The notes beneath the pieces are model-generated. The model did not search any database. It had not been told where the DNA came from and saw nothing but the letters and a program-made list of their open reading frames with translations. A DNA stretch of 64,000 nucleotides from Cryptomeria japonica. Its lineage: Eukaryota; Streptophyta; Pinopsida; Cupressales; Cupressaceae. The translations under genes were made by a program, and so were the position numbers. Numbering within the stretch: the first letter of the stretch is position 1; each line of letters begins with the position of its first letter. Location of the stretch: NCBI RefSeq assembly GCF_030272615.1, contig NC_081409.1, forward strand, positions 209,667,190 to 209,731,189, written 5' to 3'. Of this stretch, positions 1-12,038 are shown one piece after another.

Positions 1-201
1 TAACTGATTCACCAAGCTCCATCGGTTAGGGTTATCGGTTGATCACTCTGCTTCAAATACCAATACCAGTTTCCATCACTGCTCAACTACCAATTGCATT
101 ACTACATCACTACCGGTTGCAATGCAACTCCATTACTAGTTGCTATTGAAATCAATGATAATACTCTACTTCATTAATGCATTCTTCATGCAATTCCAAC
201 A
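1..201 (-). repeat. Fragment of a copia-type LTR running off the left edge
   Basis: The G1 RNase H reading frame stops making sense at about position 202. Read on the minus strand, the sequence beyond starts with TGTTGGAATTGC, which matches the TGTTGG start of the other copia LTRs in this window. It also carries a GGTGAATCAGTTA-like stretch near the window edge, resembling the sequence near the end of those LTRs. I infer that a minus-oriented copia LTR was inserted in the G1 RNase H gene. The other end and any target duplication lie outside the window. Confidence 0.45.
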
Positions 202-1860
202 ACAACAAGTAATGTCTCCACTTCTTCAAGGCTTGAACTATGGAATACAACTCTTGATCATCCATTGAATATCTCATCCAGGCATCATTTAATTTCTCAC
301 TAAAATAAGCTACTTCTCTCCCTTCTTGACTCAAGACTTCTCCTATAGTTGTTCCACTTGCATCACAATCTAGTTGAAATGCTTTATTGAAATCCGGTAA
401 AGCTAACACAAGATGCTCAGTCACTTTCCTTTTCAACAACTCAAAAATTTTGTTTGCTCTAGTGGTCCAGTTTAATTCCTTCTGATCTCCCCTCATGGTC
501 TTAGTCATAGGGTTATAAATCGAACTTAAATTTCTGATGAACTTCTGGTAGAAACTAGCCAATCCATGAAATGATCTTACCTCTCCAATGCTTTCCGGTG
601 TAACAATTGCTTTTACTTCCTCAGGTTCCATCTTCAAACCATCCTCATACATCACAAATCCCAAATAGACTAACTCATCCTTCATGAAAGTACACTTCAT
701 ATTATTTATCAACAACTTTTCTTCTCTCAACCTTTGCAAAACTTGTCTCAAAAGCAACAAATGCTCCTCTTTTGTCTTACTGAAAAATCAGAATGTCATC
801 CAAATATACAATAATAAATTTACCCTAGAATTTCTTCAATACCTCATTCATCAGTCTCATGAAAGTACTCGATGCATTAGTTAACCCAAAAGGCATTACC
901 AACCATTCATGCAATCCTTCGTTTGTCTTGAATGTTGTCTTCCACTCATCTCCCTCCTTGATCCTGATCTGATGATATCCACTCTTCAAATCTATCGCTC
1001 CACTCAAATAGTCCATTATGTCATCCATCCTAGGCAAAGGAAACTAATATTTCATTGTGATTTTGTTTATTGCTTTGGAATCGGTACACATTCTCCACTC
1101 TCCATTCTTCTTAGGTGATAATACTACTGGTACTACACAAGGGCTCAGAATTTCTCTAATCAAACCTTTCTTCAAGAGCTCCTGCACTTGTCTATTTAGC
1201 TCTTCATCCTCTATCGGTGTCATCCAGTGTGCAACTTTGTTAGGCAAACTAGATCCGAGAACTAGGTCCATGTAATGACATATACTTCTCATGGGTGGAA
1301 ATCCATCATGCAAATTATCTGAAATGATGTCTTCATATTCTGTCAACAAATCTTTTATCTCTTCTAGTTGTTCCTCTTCATGCCCTGGATTCTCAGTCTT
1401 CCTAGGAATTAAGGGAAAACACACATTATCATGTCTCAATCCATCCAGGAATTCCTTCCATCTACCAAACAGATTCTACCATTCATACTTTCACTCTTCA
1501 AAGGTTCCTCCAAGGGCAACGAGGTTTTCTTCATCCCATTGGCCACAATAGTGTATGCATTCTTCCTCCCATCATGTATTGCATGTCTATCAAACTACCA
1601 AGGTCTACCCAACAAAAGATGACAAATATCCATAGGCATAATATCACACAAGACTTCATCATGATAATTCCCAATTTTCAATTTCACCGAAAATTGCTCA
1701 CTTACTAAGAACTTATGTTCATCCTAAATCCATGCTATCTAATAAGGTTTAGGGTGTTTCAATCCCTCCAAATTCAACTAATTCACCATCTATTCTGAAA
1801 CAAGATTATCTGAACTACCACTATCAATAACAAATTTACAACACTTACCTTATACCTTAC
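202..1860 (-). pseudogene. pol: G1 pol relic: protease, reverse transcriptase, partial RNase H
   Basis: Read on the minus strand, the protease comes first, with the active-site motif VIDSGSS near 1810-1830 (family consensus D-S/T-G-A) and the flap-side motif HLLLGRPW near 1600-1625. Reverse transcriptase follows at about 760-1440, with [16 protein letters not shown] near 850-900 and an intact catalytic YLDD box (VYLDDILIF) near 785-815. RNase H starts at about 330-380 (LDCDASGTTIGEVLSQ) and runs to WRHYLL near 205, where it is cut. The usual role is to copy the element RNA into DNA in cytoplasmic particles. At least three in-frame stops and frame changes divide it, so it is not functional. 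The protease-RT-RNase H order without a preceding integrase identifies gypsy rather than copia. Confidence 0.85.
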
Positions 1861-1870
1861 ATCTGGTCTT

Positions 1871-3020
1871 GAACATTTTTTTCCTTTGCAAGGGCTCTTC
1901 ATCTCTCCCAGTATGACACAAAGCTCCCCTCATCATCAATAGTTCTCCATCTTCCGTTTCATTGTCTGATCTGGTGAGGTTTTCTTCTACCACTACTTCT
2001 CTTCTGGTATTCTCTATCTTCTTACACTCAAAAGAAGGATGTCCTTCTCCTCCACACTTAAAGCAAGTTCCTCTAAATGTTCTCTTGTCTTGTCTTCCAA
2101 AATTCTCATATCGGTAGCCATTTTGTTCTCTCCTCTGGTATAAATTTCAATCATCTTTCTAGTATGAATTAAATTCTTTGTTCACTTCCTTGTCCTTGTT
2201 CTAATTTGTATAGGTTCCTCTACCTCTGGTATATCCTATGGAGAACCTTCCATCTCTGCCTCTCTGCCTCTTCTCATGTCTTTTGTTTATCTTTTCTTCT
2301 ATCTTCAAGGCATACTGGTAACCTTCTTCAAAACTCTGTAATTTGATCAAACTGAGTTCATCTTGTATAGACACCGACAATCCATTCAAATATATTGCAA
2401 CTTGTTCAACTTCATCATTAACATGCCTGGATCTAATATTCAACTTATAAAATACTTTGGTGTATTCCTTCACACTAGATTCCTTCTGTCTCAAATTTTG
2501 CAACTTTCAGAATAGATTCACTTGATAATCAGCTGACATAAATTTTTATTTCAACTTAGCAATCATCCGACCCCATGTCTTTATCTTCTCTTTACCTCTT
2601 CTATGTCTATCAACCTGCAAATACTCCCACCAAAGAGATGCATGACCTTTCAATCGTGTATAGGCATATTTCACCTTCCTTTCTTCTGCAATGTTTTCAA
2701 AATGAAAATATTTCTCCATCTTTGAGATCTAATCCATCAATTCACCAGAATCCAATTTTCCATCATATTCTAGTGGGTTAAAATGAGGTTTAGTATTCTC
2801 CCTACTCAAAACCCTCAAAAACCTTTCCTCATTCGGATCAACTGCTGGTGGGTTTACTTGTTCTGTTGAGGCTTCTTCTCCTTCATCTTCACTCACATCT
2901 TCGATGTGTCGGCCTCTTCTTTGGGCTGTCTTCATGGCTTCCAACTGAGCTGCTATTCCTTGCAACATTTCCATCATAGTCTGCATTCCCACATGCTCCA
3001 CCATTCCTAGTTCCTCTTTG
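1871..3020 (-). pseudogene. gag: G1 gag relic with CCHC zinc knuckle
   Basis: The minus-strand gag has a poorly conserved N-terminus (about 2729-3004) with an acidic stretch, then a retrotransposon-gag core ending at about 2200 with a long helical segment. A clear zinc knuckle, CFKCGGEGHPSFEC, sits at 2024-2065. Gag proteins form the particle shell and bind element RNA through the knuckle. The frame is broken near 2510 and 2720 and by further stops towards the protease. It lies directly upstream of the G1 protease and downstream of the primer-binding site, as expected. Confidence 0.75.
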
Positions 3021-3123
3021 TGCCATCATTTACTCCAATCCTCTGCAGCTGCAGGTTGGGTCCATAGTCCACCACCCTACAACAAAATTCCCAGGACAAT
3101 GCAATCTTCAGAATGAAAACTCA

Positions 3124-3134
3124 CTTAGATACCA
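3124..3134 (-). other. G1 primer-binding site (initiator tRNA-Met type)
   Basis: On the minus strand the sequence TGGTATCTAAG follows the LTR end by a few bases. It resembles the complement of the 3' end of plant initiator tRNA-Met (TGGTATCAGAGC), with a few mismatches. It marks where first-strand synthesis would have begun. Confidence 0.6.
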
Positions 3135-3136
3135 CT

Positions 3137-3341
3137 TGAAGCAGTCACTGGTTAGGAGGGACCTCAAAGAGAGCAGTCCAAACCAGTCATCAAGAGTAAA
3201 CACAATGGAAACACAAAGACATGATGGACGAAATGCATAACAAATTGAATTATAACATGAAAATTGATTAAAACCAACTGGTAATAACCGGGTTACAGAA
3301 AACAGCTCACAGGCCTGCTAAAACATGTTCAAAGTATAGAA
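3137..3341 (-). repeat. G1 5' LTR, left piece
   Basis: This stretch lies between the G1 primer-binding site and the C1 insertion point. It has no coding potential. It is the R/U5 side of the G1 5' LTR on the minus strand. The rest of the LTR resumes on the far side of C1 at 17692. Confidence 0.6.
3337..3341. other. C1 target-site duplication, left copy (TAGAA)
   Basis: TAGAA directly precedes the TG of the C1 5' LTR and is repeated exactly at 17687-17691, directly after the CA of the 3' LTR. Five base pairs is the usual copia target duplication. It proves that both ends of C1 come from one integration. Confidence 0.9.
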
Positions 3342-4400
3342 TGTTGATATTTTGGATATGTTGATATGGTTTTGTCATTGATGTCAACACTTGTCAATAC
3401 TTGTCAACCTTATCAGCACTTGGAGATCTTTGGTTACGTTCACCGACAAGTCAGTGACTTATGCACAGTCACCGGTATCTGGTTCACCGACACGTTATAT
3501 TGTTCATCAACACTTGGAATGACTTGGAGACTACTTGGTTATGTCGAAGACATTATTTGATCACTTAGTTTTGGCGATTTGGTTATTGGTCTATTCGGGT
3601 TTGCATATTTTTTGTTACCGGCAAATAGGTCCAGGATATGCATCGACAGGCATATCTATTCCAGATCAGCATGACACGTTATGGAGATGATTTGTTATTA
3701 TTGTAAATGCATTGAGCTGACATTATGCATCGCTTATTGATTCATTTGTAATTGATTTTATTGTAATATTCTTAGTGAGCTAGCCTATTCAATTGGTCTT
3801 AGGTTATGGTATAAATGTAAGATCTCATTTATGAGATTGATATGCAATAAGGAAAAGGATTGTAATAAGGTATATGCAAAAATAAGCAGAGCTATACATG
3901 CAGACATCATTTGAAGGTTGAAGGAAGGTTTTTGTGAAGGCAATTAGAACTAAACCGGTACTGAATCCAGCATATGAAGATGCTATTTTAAGAAATACAT
4001 TATCATTGGATTTAACCATCCAATTGTAGTCAGTGTGACTCCCATTTTGTGATTGAGTAGTGAGCTCTAGGCAGCTGGCCTTTCTGCATGTGCAGACTCC
4101 ATATTGTACACACATACTATATGCAGTAGTATCATTTGATTGTGGGTAAGGCTTCTCACCATGGTTTTTCCCCTTACAGGGTTTCCACGCACAAATATTT
4201 GTGTTATGTGTTGTGGATTTTATTGTCTTTTTGTTTCATGTATTAATCTTTACCGATACTACAATTAACTTATAAAATTGTCTACCGACATAAAGTTTGG
4301 TTTACCGGCATTAAGCATTAAGTTTTGGTTAAGTTAATTTTGGTTTAATTTATTGGACAACTGATTCACCCCCCCTCTTAGTTGTCTCTGGGACCTAACA
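3342..4400 (+). repeat. C1 5' LTR
   Basis: A 1059-bp LTR beginning TGTTGATATT and ending GGACCTAACA. It is about 30 bp longer than its partner at 16658-17686, mainly from short internal duplications around 3395-3420 and 3495-3515. It contains the shared motif TGTCATTGATGTCA at 3373-3386, a TATA-like box at 3810-3816 and the pyrimidine tract TTCACCCCCCCTCTTAG shortly before its end. Confidence 0.92.
3810..3816 (+). promoter_or_regulatory. Probable TATA box of the C1 5' LTR
   Basis: TATAAAT lies about 470 bp into the LTR and is followed by an abrupt change of composition. The same box is preserved in the 3' LTR at 17096-17102. Its position suits the U3/R promoter of an LTR retrotransposon. The transcription start is not visible. 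Confidence 0.5.
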
Positions 4401-4402
4401 AT

Positions 4403-4414
4403 TGGTATCAAAGC
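4403..4414 (+). other. C1 primer-binding site (initiator tRNA-Met type)
   Basis: TGGTATCAAAGC begins two bases after the LTR end. It matches the complement of the plant initiator tRNA-Met 3' end except for one base (G to A). Confidence 0.85.
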
Positions 4415-4457
4415 TTAGTCCTCTTTTTGCAGAAGTTTAACAACTTGAGGAGATCCA

Positions 4458-5445
4458 ATGTCTTCTAACTATTTCAGGAAGGACAGTCTAAAACTTGATG
4501 GAAACAACTATGGCATATGGAAGATCAGGATGGAGACACATTTGAATTGCATTGGAAAGGAAATATGGGATGTTACAAAGAATGGTTATATTGCTCCTAC
4601 TCAAGGTCAACCCAATCCACCAAACTTGGCTAAAGATGAGGAAAATGATTGCAAAGTAAGAGAAGCACTTTTGAGCACATTATCAAATTAGCAAGTCATC
4701 GGATTATTAGATAGATCTACTGCTAAAGCTATTTGGGTAAAATTGGAAACATTGAATGAAGGAGATTCCACAATCAAAATTGCAAAACTTGAATGCTTCT
4801 GGGTCAGGTATGAAAATCTGAAAATGGAAGAAGATGAAAGAATTTATGCTTTTATGGAAAGAGTAAATGAAATTGTTTTGGGTATACAATTTTGTGGAGG
4901 AACCTTAAGTGAAGATGAGATTGTTTTTAAAGTTTTAAGAGAATTGCCACCAACATATAAAATGAAAGTTACTACTATAAATGAATTAAGAACAATGCCT
5001 AATGCATCAGTATCTAGAGACACCTTGGTTGGAAAACTTTTAGCTTTTGAACTTGAGGAATTTGGTCCTATTGCTACTATTAAGATAGATCTAGCTTTCA
5101 AAGAATCATCATCATCATCTACAGCATCATCATCATCATCATCTGAGAAATCTGATTGGAAAGCCTTTTATGCAAGAGAACTTGAATAAATCAGGAAGGA
5201 GAATGAAGAACTGGAAGAGCTTGAAGCACTATTTGCAAGGAAAATGCCTAAAGGTCCAGAAGGAAGTAAGTATGAAGGTAAAGCACCATTTAAATATTTT
5301 AACTCTAATAAGATTGGTCATATGGCTTCTAGATGTCCTAATAGACATGCAAGACTAAGAGAAGAAGCTAAAAGAACATATAAGCCTAACCCTGATTATC
5401 AGAGATACAAATTCAAGAAGAATAGAGACAAATTGTTATTATGTT
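4458..5445 (+). pseudogene. gag: C1 gag relic
   Basis: The reading frame starts at the ATG of MSSNYFRKDSLKLDGNNYGI, 58 bp after the LTR, with the copia gag signature LDGNNYGIWKIRM. A UBN2-type gag core (FWVRYENLKMEEDERI near 4800) follows, then a serine-rich linker around 5105-5150 and a degenerate zinc knuckle near 5300-5340. In the knuckle, IGHMASRC keeps the His and the last Cys, but the first two cysteines are lost (YFNSNK). In-frame stops occur at about 4689 and 5187. The frame is otherwise continuous to 5445, where a frameshift leads into the protease region. It would have made the particle protein. Confidence 0.85.
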
Positions 5446-5888
5446 GATGAAGGAGTTACTAATGATTCTGATGAGGAACTGATAGGCAATGGATGGGCTT
5501 TTGTTGCTATAATAGAAGATCAACCGGCACCTACTGTTCAATCACTAGAGCAGGCCCTGGTAGCTAAAGTTGAAGATAAGGATGAATGAATTTTTGATTC
5601 AGGATGCTCACATCACATGACTGGTGATAAGAGTAAATTCTTAACCATTCAGGATTACAATGGAGGTCTAGTGAGATTTGGAGATGATAAAGCTTGTATG
5701 ATCAAAGGTAAAGGAACTATATCTTTTGATGGTAAGCACACTATTGATAATGTTTACTATGTAGAAGGTTTGAAGCATAATCTTTTGAGTGTTGGTCAAT
5801 TAGTTGAGAAAGGAAATCAGTTACAATTCAATAATGGTAAATGCAAAATCTTAAATAGAACTGGTTTGGAAATTGCAACCAATAATCA
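5446..5888 (+). pseudogene. pol: C1 protease and start of the GAG-pre-integrase domain, cut by C1in
   Basis: Translation in the frame after the gag frameshift gives the copia protease motif FDSGCSHHMT near 5596-5625. It is preceded by a stop where the usual W should be. NVYYVEGLKHNLLSVGQL follows near 5745-5805; this leads into the pre-integrase region. The coding sequence runs into the C1in LTR at 5889 and resumes at 13555. Joining the flanks across one copy of AATCA restores alignment with the homologous region of C3 at about 44900-44940, which supports the insertion model. Confidence 0.82.
5884..5888. other. C1in target-site duplication, left copy (AATCA)
   Basis: AATCA precedes the TG of the left C1in LTR and recurs at 13550-13554, where C1 coding sequence resumes. 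The match at the right side holds only if a 25-bp extension of the right LTR (13525-13549) is counted as part of the element. Confidence 0.82.
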
Positions 5889-7386
5889 TGTTAATAAGAT
5901 GAGAGGGGGGGGGGGTGAATCATAAAAACTCACTATGCAATATATTTATCAGATTCAACCTCGGTAGCCTTTGCTGATATGCAACTATGACTGTAAATCA
6001 TTCAAACTCATAATCAGATACACATAAAACATCCTAACACTTTTAACACCAGATTTAACATGGAAACCCAAATAGGGAAAAACCACTGTGGGATTTCGGA
6101 CCCACTAAGAAATATACCCTTCTAGAGTATGCTCGGTTAAAAGCCAATCCTATTACAGATTACATAAACACATTGCTAGATGTGACCCAGTTAAGGGATT
6201 TCCCTCAGACTTGTTAGAGTCTTGCACTTTGTTAGAAGTGACCTTGTCAAAGGATTTCAAACACTCATTCAAAATGTTACCTTGCTAGAGGATTTACAAA
6301 TACGACTGTTAGGTCCACTTGGTTAAGAGATTTCCTGTCACTTACAAAATAAATAACAGTATAAGATATATCTGCAACTTCACATCTGAAATGCTAAAGC
6401 AGACTCTATGTGCTCAAAATAATCTTGTCATAAGACTTATCTTGCTCCTTACTAGGCTTCTCGATTTGTTCTATAATCAGATATTCAATCTTCTGTGCTC
6501 GGTGACCACTGTTGTAGTATCACTATTCTTCTATTTGCCCGCATACATTGTTCATCAACAATTTCTTATTTATAAAAAATTCCTAACCACTTACTCTCCA
6601 TGATCACATTTCCCATGATCAATCTTAGCCATCAGATCTTCAAACTTGACTAGGTTCATTGTATCCTTCGATCCGAAAATGTTTTATCTCACCTTGGAAC
6701 TTGTATTCCTTCCTTGGAACTTGTGCTAGGTTATGACCGTTCAATCTATGTTGTAGATCTAACTCTTGTATTTTCATTGTCGTAGATCTTCAACAATCTT
6801 CTTGCACGACATATCAATCATCTATACATCTCCAGCTCATTGGCATCATTCATTTAATAATGCTTTTATCCATCCAATGCATTATGTTATTACTTGGTTG
6901 TTACTTGGTAAATACTGAACCTTACTCGGTAGATATTATGCCTTCTTTAACCAATAACGATAACCTTAGGGTTTATCGATTAGCTTCTTTGCTCGGTAAC
7001 ATAGAACGTTGTCAAATCTATATTCATCTATTGAATGAAATCTTTTCTCCTTCACGTTCAGTCTTTGAATACTCATTATATAGGATATCAAAATAATCAA
7101 AACAACAAAATCTCATCATTGTCTTACTCGGTAATAGTTGCCCATTGAATAACTTATTACTCCCCTTCCTTTTCATTCTTTCTGTGTCACTTACCAACAT
7201 CTTTATACTTATCAAATCATACTCATTAAGATATGACAACATCATACTGAATCAGAAAATCAATTGCTTGACATCAATGACAAAATAATATTATTAAGAT
7301 AGTAATCATCCTTTTGCAGTTATATCCACAATCTTCAACAACCTTCTCAATATCCTTATACCAACAAACTTACTGGAATGCCAACA
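5889..7386 (-). repeat. C1in 3' LTR
   Basis: A 1498-bp LTR. On the minus strand it starts TGTTGGCATTCCAG (ending at 7386) and ends with the C-rich tract and CTTATTAACA at 5889. The 10-G run at 5905-5914 is the complement of the C tract found near the end of every copia LTR here. It carries the shared motif TGTCATTGATGTCA (minus) at 7269-7282. Confidence 0.92.
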
Positions 7387-7405
7387 ATCTCCCCCTTTGG
7401 CATTG
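7387..7405 (-). other. C1in polypurine tract
   Basis: On the minus strand GCCAAAGGGGGAGATT lies immediately before the TGTTGGCATTCC start of the 3' LTR. This is the plus-strand priming site and matches the equivalent tract of C1 at 16643-16657. Confidence 0.82.
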
Positions 7406-7800
7406 ATGGCAAAACCAACTTTTAATGGGAATACCTAACTTGATTTTATTTCAATTGATTCGGATTCGAATTGTTGTTAATCTTCTCCTGTTGTTATTGA
7501 ATTCTCCCCCAGTCATTAGTCTTCTCCCATCTTCACCTATTAATATTCACTAATTAGTCTTCTGCCCCTTTGACAACAATGCCAAAAAGTAAAAACTAAT
7601 TCATGATTTCTTCCATTGTGAAGTAATTTGCTTGCTGAAAATACAAATGTATCATCTCAGTCTCAGTCAGAGCAACTTGTCTTCAATCATTATTGCCTGC
7701 ACAACTTTAGGTAACCTCCTAAAGTGTGTAAATCAGCATCAAATCATAAATAGTTATCTTGTAGATTCATAGAATTGATGCGTTCACCGAACTCTGTCAG
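7406..7800 (-). other. C1in 3' untranslated region
   Basis: Non-coding sequence between the end of the RNase H frame and the polypurine tract. It holds additional purine-rich stretches on the minus strand and no ORF that I recognise. Confidence 0.6.
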
Positions 7801-9385
7801 TGAGTGCTAGATAGGGGTAGGACCCCTAACTTACTTCTGAGATACTCAAAAGTGTCCCTTGGCAATGGCTTTATGAAAATGTCTGCTATTTTTTCCTTTG
7901 AACTAATATATTCTAGCACAAATTTCTTCTCTTGAAATTCTTCTCTGAGATAATGATACTTTATAGAGATGTGCTTTGTCTTAGAATGCATTACCGAATT
8001 CTTTGAAATGTTAATGGCACTAGTATTATCACATAATATAGTTACTGGTTCGGTAACTTTCTCATTCATTCCTCCAAGAGTTGTTTGATCCATGCAATAT
8101 TGGTACAATTCAATGCTGCAGCAACACATTCAACTTTAGCTGTTGACTGTGAAATGCATCCTTGTTTCTTGCTAAGCCAACTTACTAGTCTGTCTCCCAG
8201 AAAGAAAGCTCCACCACTTCTTCTTTTCCTATCATCAATGTTTCCTGCCCAATCAGCATCAGTATAGACTTTTAAGTCAAAAACATTCCTCTTTTGATAT
8301 ACTAAGCCATAATCCTCAATGCCTCTCAAGTATCTGAAAATTCTCTTGATTGTTGTCATATGGGTTTCTTTGGGATCTGCAGAAAATATTGCAACTATAC
8401 CCACTGCACGTGTTATATCTAGCCTGCTGTGAACCGCATATTGCAACTTTTCAATCATAGATTGGTAAAGTGTCTCATCAATAGATGCAGATTCATCATT
8501 CTTTGATAGTTTACAATTGGTAGTCGTAGGAGTACTTACAGGTTTAGAATCCTACATTCCAAATTTCTTCAAGATTTCCTTTATATACTTGGATTGAGTA
8601 ATGAAAATCTCATTTTTCATTTGTAGTATCTATAAACCTATAAAATACTTTATTTCACCGATTAACGACATCTCAAATTCTTTGCACATTTCATTTCCAA
8701 AGTTCTTGCATAAAGAGTCATTTCCACTAAAAATAATATCATTAATAAATATGGTTGAAAGCAATATTCCATTGTCTTCATCATTCTTCATATACATGTT
8801 TTTGTTTTCATTTGTCCTTATAAATCCAATCTTGATTAAGTAAGAGTGCAATCTTTCATACCATGCTCTAGGTGCTTGCTTTAGACCATATAAAGCTTTG
8901 TTCAACTTACATACCTGATCTTTATTCATGTCTTCAATAAATCCTTCAGGTTGTTCATTATAAACTTCTTCTTCTAGTATACCATTTAAAAATGCAAATT
9001 TAACATCCATTTGATATACCTTGAAATTTTTGTAAGCAACATATGCTAACAATGTTCTCACTCCTTCAAGTCTTTCCACAGGTGCAAAAGTCTCACCATA
9101 ATCTATTCCTTCTTCTTGAGCATAACCTTTGCAAACTAGTCTTGCTTTATTCAGAATGACCTCTCCTTTTTCATTTAGCTTGTTTCTGAAAATCCACTTT
9201 GTACCAATCACATTTTTCTCTTTTGGTCTTGGGACCAATGTCCATGTTTCATTCTTCTTGATTTGTTCAATCTCTTCTATCATAGCATTTACCCAATCTT
9301 CATTACTAAATGCCTCTTTTACTATTCTCGGTTCAAATTTAGATATCAGACATGTGTTTTGTCTCAGTTTGTTCCTTGTCATCAC
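7797..9385 (-). pseudogene. pol: C1in reverse transcriptase and RNase H relic
   Basis: The RT opens near 9385 and shows [40 protein letters not shown] and [15 protein letters not shown]. The usual YVDD box has decayed to [10 protein letters not shown] near 8730-8760, so two of the catalytic-motif residues are altered. RNase H continues with AVGIVAIFSADPKETH, DADWAGNIDDRKRRSGGAFF and HSKTKHISIKYHYLREE, ending at about 7800 with PLPRDTFEYLRSKLGVLP. The frame is interrupted between 8460 and 8630 and shifts at about 8100. The order after integrase is the copia order. Confidence 0.88.
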
Positions 9386-9671
9386 TAGATCATCCTTATC
9401 TCCTATAATTTGACTTGATGCACGATTTCTTCTGACATACTTGGCTAATATAGGCTCGGTAGGCTTTATTTGATCTTCTTCATCACTCGGTAACTGAGTA
9501 TTTTCTTCATCAATTTTCTCGGTAGGACTTCTCAGTTGAACATATACAAACTCTTCATAATCTTCTGGTTCTTTGGAATTTCCTTCATCATTTCTTTATG
9601 AAAATTCATCAATTTTCACATTTGCACTTTCCACTATTTTGTTAGATGATTTGATCAAACATTTAAATGCT

Positions 9672-10721
9672 TTAACTTCTAGAAGAATAACCAACAAATG
9701 TTCCTTCCTCGCTTTTCTGATCAAACTTTCCATTTCTGTCATCTTTGTGAGCATAACATCTACTTCCAAATATTTTAAAGTAACTTACATTAGGTTTCTT
9801 GTCATACCAGATTTCATACGGTGTCTTCAAAGTTCCTTTCTTCAGTTGTACATGATTCAGGGTGTAAACTGTAGTGCTGATTGCTTCTCTCCAAAATGTT
9901 TGAGGTACCCTCTTTTCTATCATCAGGGTTCTGGCACAATCTACAATTGATTTGTTTCTTCTTTTAGCTATCCCATTTTGCTGAGGTGTTCTCGATGCAG
10001 ATACTTGTCTCTTTATACCATGATCATTGCAAAATAGATTAAATTCATTTGAAATGAATTCTCCTCCTCTGTCAGATCTTAGACATTTCAACTGTCTTCC
10101 TATTTCTTTTTCAACTCTAGCCTTGTACCATTTGAACATTTGAAAGGCTTCTGATTTCTCTTTTAAAAACATAACTGACATCATCCTTGAGTAATCATCC
10201 ACAAATAATATAAAGTATTTATCACCATAATAACTTTGAACTTTCATAGGACCATAGAGATCAGTGTGCACGAGATCTAAAATTCCTTTAGAAGTGTAGG
10301 ACTAACTTGTAAAGCTTAACTTTGTCATCTTGCCCATCTGGCATCCTCGGCATATTGCATTCTCAGGTTTTTCCAATCTCAGTAGACCTCTTACTCGGTG
10401 CTTCTTACTTATTTTGATCAGGTTATCAAAATTTACATGATAAAACCTTTTGTGCCATAACCAGGTATCTTCTATTTTAGCATACAGACAATTGTTCTGA
10501 GTTGAGTCAAGATGAAATGTATTACCTTTTGTTTGTGTCCCGGTAGCAGCCAACTTTCCATGTTTGTCATGAACTTTGACACTTCCTTTCTGAAATTCTA
10601 TTCGGTATCTTGTATTATTTAGCTGTGCTACACTCAACAAATTGTATTTCAAACCTTCAACCCAATATACATCATCACATTTAGCATTGTCAAGAAGTGT
10701 GATAGAACCTTTACCTTTCAC
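9672..10721 (-). pseudogene. pol: C1in GAG-pre-integrase and integrase relic
   Basis: GAG-pre-integrase residues (DVYWVEGLKYNLLSVAQL, TWLWHKRFYHVNFDNL, CRGCQMGKMTKLSF) are followed by the integrase core. That core has DLVHTDLYGPMKVQ, FVDDYSRMMSVMFLKEKSEA, CLRSDRGGEFISNEF and the downstream NGIAKRRNKSIVDCARTL. In the usual D,D-35-E triad the last residue is the E of the ERRN motif; here the motif reads AKRRN, so the catalytic Glu has become Lys. One stop near 10300 splits the region. The protease motif WIIDSGCSHHM lies just upstream near 10825-10850. Confidence 0.88.
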
Positions 10722-11072
10722 CAGACATGGTGCATCATTACCAAATCTTACATAGCCTCCATCATAGTCTTCTTATTTAACAAACTTGTGTTTATCACCT
10801 ATCATGTGATGTGAGCATCCACTATCTATGATCCAAGAATCATTTTTATTTATGTGAGATATCAAGGCTTTTTCCTCATACCTTTCTTCATCTGATCCAT
10901 CTTTGATAGCCACATATACAACTTCCTCTGTCTTAGTCCCATCAGACTTATCATCATTGGATTCCTCATCAGCTACTAGGCATGTCTTTCTATCTCTCCT
11001 TCTGAAGTCTCGGTGTCCTCTATATTGGTTGTCTTTCTATTTGTCATCTCAGTATTCTCTCTTTTCACTAGA

Positions 11073-11915
11073 TTATTTGTCAGGACAGTTAGAAGCCATA
11101 TGTCCTATTATATCACAATTAAAAATTTTTAAAGGTAACTTTCCTTTATACTTACCTTTGCCTCTTGGTAACCTTCTAGCTAATAATGCTTCAAACTCTT
11201 CTTTCTTTCTGATTTCCTCATATAGTTTGTGTACCTCTTCCATGTTTTTGCGAAATCTCTCACTTCCTCCATTGTGATTTTCTTCAGTATACTTATACAT
11301 TCTATCATTATAATCATCAGATTCACCAAGACGAAAAGAACTGAATGCAGATTCAACTTTATTTATCGAAGACCCATTGTTATCAAAATTACTTAACTCA
11401 AATACATGTAGCTTACCGAAAGTAGCATCCAAGGATACTGGCATGTTTGGTACAAACCTTAATTAATTGATTGTAGAGACTCGAATGGCATAAGCAGGTA
11501 GAAATGTTCTAAGCAACTTACTTGTTACATCCTTTTCTTCAATAGTTCCTCTTGCTCCTTTGATTTGATTGACAGTTTCTTTTAACCTTGTACTGTATTG
11601 GGTTATGTTGTCACATTCATTCATTCTCATGGATTCAATTTGACCTCTTAGACTATCTACTTTTGCTCTCTGAACATGTTCATCACCACCATACACAGAT
11701 ATAAGCTTGTTCCACATTTCTTTGGCATCAATGCAGCCTTCTAGATCATTGAACTTTGAGTTGGTTAATGCTGATGTTATTTCAATCATTGCTTGAATAT
11801 GTTCTTTTTTTTCCTTTATCTCTTCCATTGTCATCGAGTAGGTGCTAGGTGCACTGTAATCATTCTCCAGATAATATGTTGCATATTCTCCAATTCCTAA
11901 TAAGTGCAGCTTCAT
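11073..11915 (-). pseudogene. gag: C1in gag relic
   Basis: The minus-strand gag core includes KEMWNKLISVYGGDEHVQRA and SLRGQIESMRMNECDNITQY, typical of copia UBN2 gag. One stop at about 11460 separates it from a C-terminal part with a basic linker. A decayed zinc knuckle (FNCDIIGHMASNC) follows near 11085-11125, in which the first Cys pair is incomplete. It reads into the protease region beyond a few stops. The true start is hidden by changes upstream of 11915, near the primer-binding site. Confidence 0.82.
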
Positions 11916-12024
11916 CCTTTTCTACCATGTGGAGAAACTAGACTTGTTCAACTTTGGTGCATCCCTTTTATACATCTTCAGATATTGCCTCAAGTACCTT
12001 TAAAATTTTCTTCCAAAGTCCTAA

Positions 12025-12036
12025 GCTCTGATACCA
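12025..12036 (-). other. C1in primer-binding site
   Basis: Minus-strand TGGTATCAGAGC is a perfect match to the standard initiator tRNA-Met primer-binding site. It lies two bases downstream of the 5' LTR end. Confidence 0.9.
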
Positions 12037-12038
12037 AT